NCBI GenBank assembly: GCA_016584305.1
Contig: JACEEZ010001781.1
Location: 58,459-122,458, forward strand
Direction: 5' to 3'
DNA from: Chionoecetes opilio
Lineage: Eukaryota; Arthropoda; Malacostraca; Decapoda; Majidae
DNA: 64,000 nt
The number at the start of each line of letters is the position of its first letter. Positions within the stretch are counted from its first letter, which is position 1. The notes under the pieces are model-generated. The model saw only the letters and a program-made list of their open reading frames with translations. It was not told where the DNA came from and did not search any database. Made by a program: the position numbers and the translations under genes. Positions 63,509 to 64,000 of the stretch are shown piece by piece.

Positions 63509-63562
63509 ACACACACACCACACCACACACACACACACAGACACACACTTTCGCTTATATAT
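63175..63562 (-). mobile_element. Helitron-like unit O, head plus array only
   Basis: Array, core, poly-T, conserved block, CA repeat and head ending at about 63562; no 3' end. Confidence 0.8.
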
Positions 63563-63898
63563 ACCATTACCCATCACCCCCCTCTATTCCTCACCCATCA
63601 CCCTAACAACCCCAACCATCACCCCCACCCATTCACTCACCCATCACCCCACACCCATTACCATCACCCCACCCATTCACTCACCATTACCATCACCCTA
63701 CATCAAGGTTTCCTCAATTCTCGCAACCCACTTTTTTTTCACAATTATCGCTAATAGGCTGCTAAAAAAAAAAAAAAAAAAGGGACGAATCATCTCATAA
63801 GTGGGCTTATGACCTTCCCCTGGTCAACCCGGTTCAAAAATGTGCCATATGAGGTGATTGCGCCACGGGGGCGGAACCTATACCACACCCACCACACA

Positions 63899-63945
<47 letters not shown>

Positions 63946-63977
63946 GACAGACACACTTTCGCTTATGTTATTATAGA
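63563..63977 (-). mobile_element. Helitron-like unit P, head plus array only
   Basis: Same order; head variant TCTATAATAACATAAGCG ends at 63977. The array has more small deletions than the others. Confidence 0.8.
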
Positions 63978-64000
63978 TTACCCATCTACCCCCACCTATT
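63978..64000 (-). mobile_element. Helitron-like unit Q, start of array at window edge
   Basis: TACCCATCTACCCCCACCTA begins the next array; the tandem series continues beyond the window. Confidence 0.7.

Overview
This window looks like intergenic, repeat-saturated DNA from an arthropod, most plausibly a decapod crustacean. That is an inference from the very dense CA/CT/TA microsatellites, the tRNA-Val-like SINEs ending in CA repeats, and the mix of Jockey/CR1-type LINEs, Tc1, Helitron-like and other DNA transposons. I find no host gene that I can name and no functional RNA gene. Nearly every long reading frame is either a transposon remnant or a translation of a simple repeat.

Layout. 1-2.9 kb: 3' part of a Jockey-like LINE followed by a second, CR1-type LINE. 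3.1-9.8 kb: minisatellites (including a 48-bp array with a 251-bp higher-order period), microsatellites and one SINE. 9.9-11.5 kb: LINE 3' ends and a tRNA-like SINE. 12.1-16.4 kb: two copies of a Mutator-like gene fragment, one split by a 951-bp foldback element. 16.9-21.8 kb: an apparently intact Tc1 transposase (DD35E spacing) next to a 2.8-kb element with about 250-bp terminal inverted repeats that carries a PIN-like plus cysteine-rich protein. 22.3-25.7 kb: a 3.4-kb relative of the foldback element, filled with satellite DNA. 26-29 kb: diffuse repeats and a GC-rich exon-like block that recurs inverted at 56 kb. 29.3-31.9 kb, 47.5-51.5 kb, 52.8-53.4 kb and 60.4-64 kb: at least sixteen whole or partial units of one Helitron-like family with a central ATGGGTGAGTGA-type minisatellite. 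34-36.6 kb: inverted duplications with piggyBac-like MITEs and a SINE. 36.8-39.7 kb: a longer Jockey-like LINE inserted in a TAG repeat. 42-43.5 kb: a Harbinger-like element with a foldback inside. 45-53.4 kb: a nested stack of transposons whose empty site survives at 32.1-33.2 kb.

How the parts relate. Comparing duplicated sequence inside the window gives exact boundaries for several insertions: a Helitron-like element between A and T, a TTAA element with a Tigger-like MITE inside it, a 5.6-kb long-TIR element, and a foldback with a 7-bp target duplication. The most interesting material is (1) two unrelated-looking long-TIR elements that both carry C-terminal pieces of the same PIN-like/CXC protein family, (2) the CATAGACCACT family with 7-bp target duplications, and (3) Helitron-like units that have lost their 3' end and become a tandem array with a period near 400 bp.
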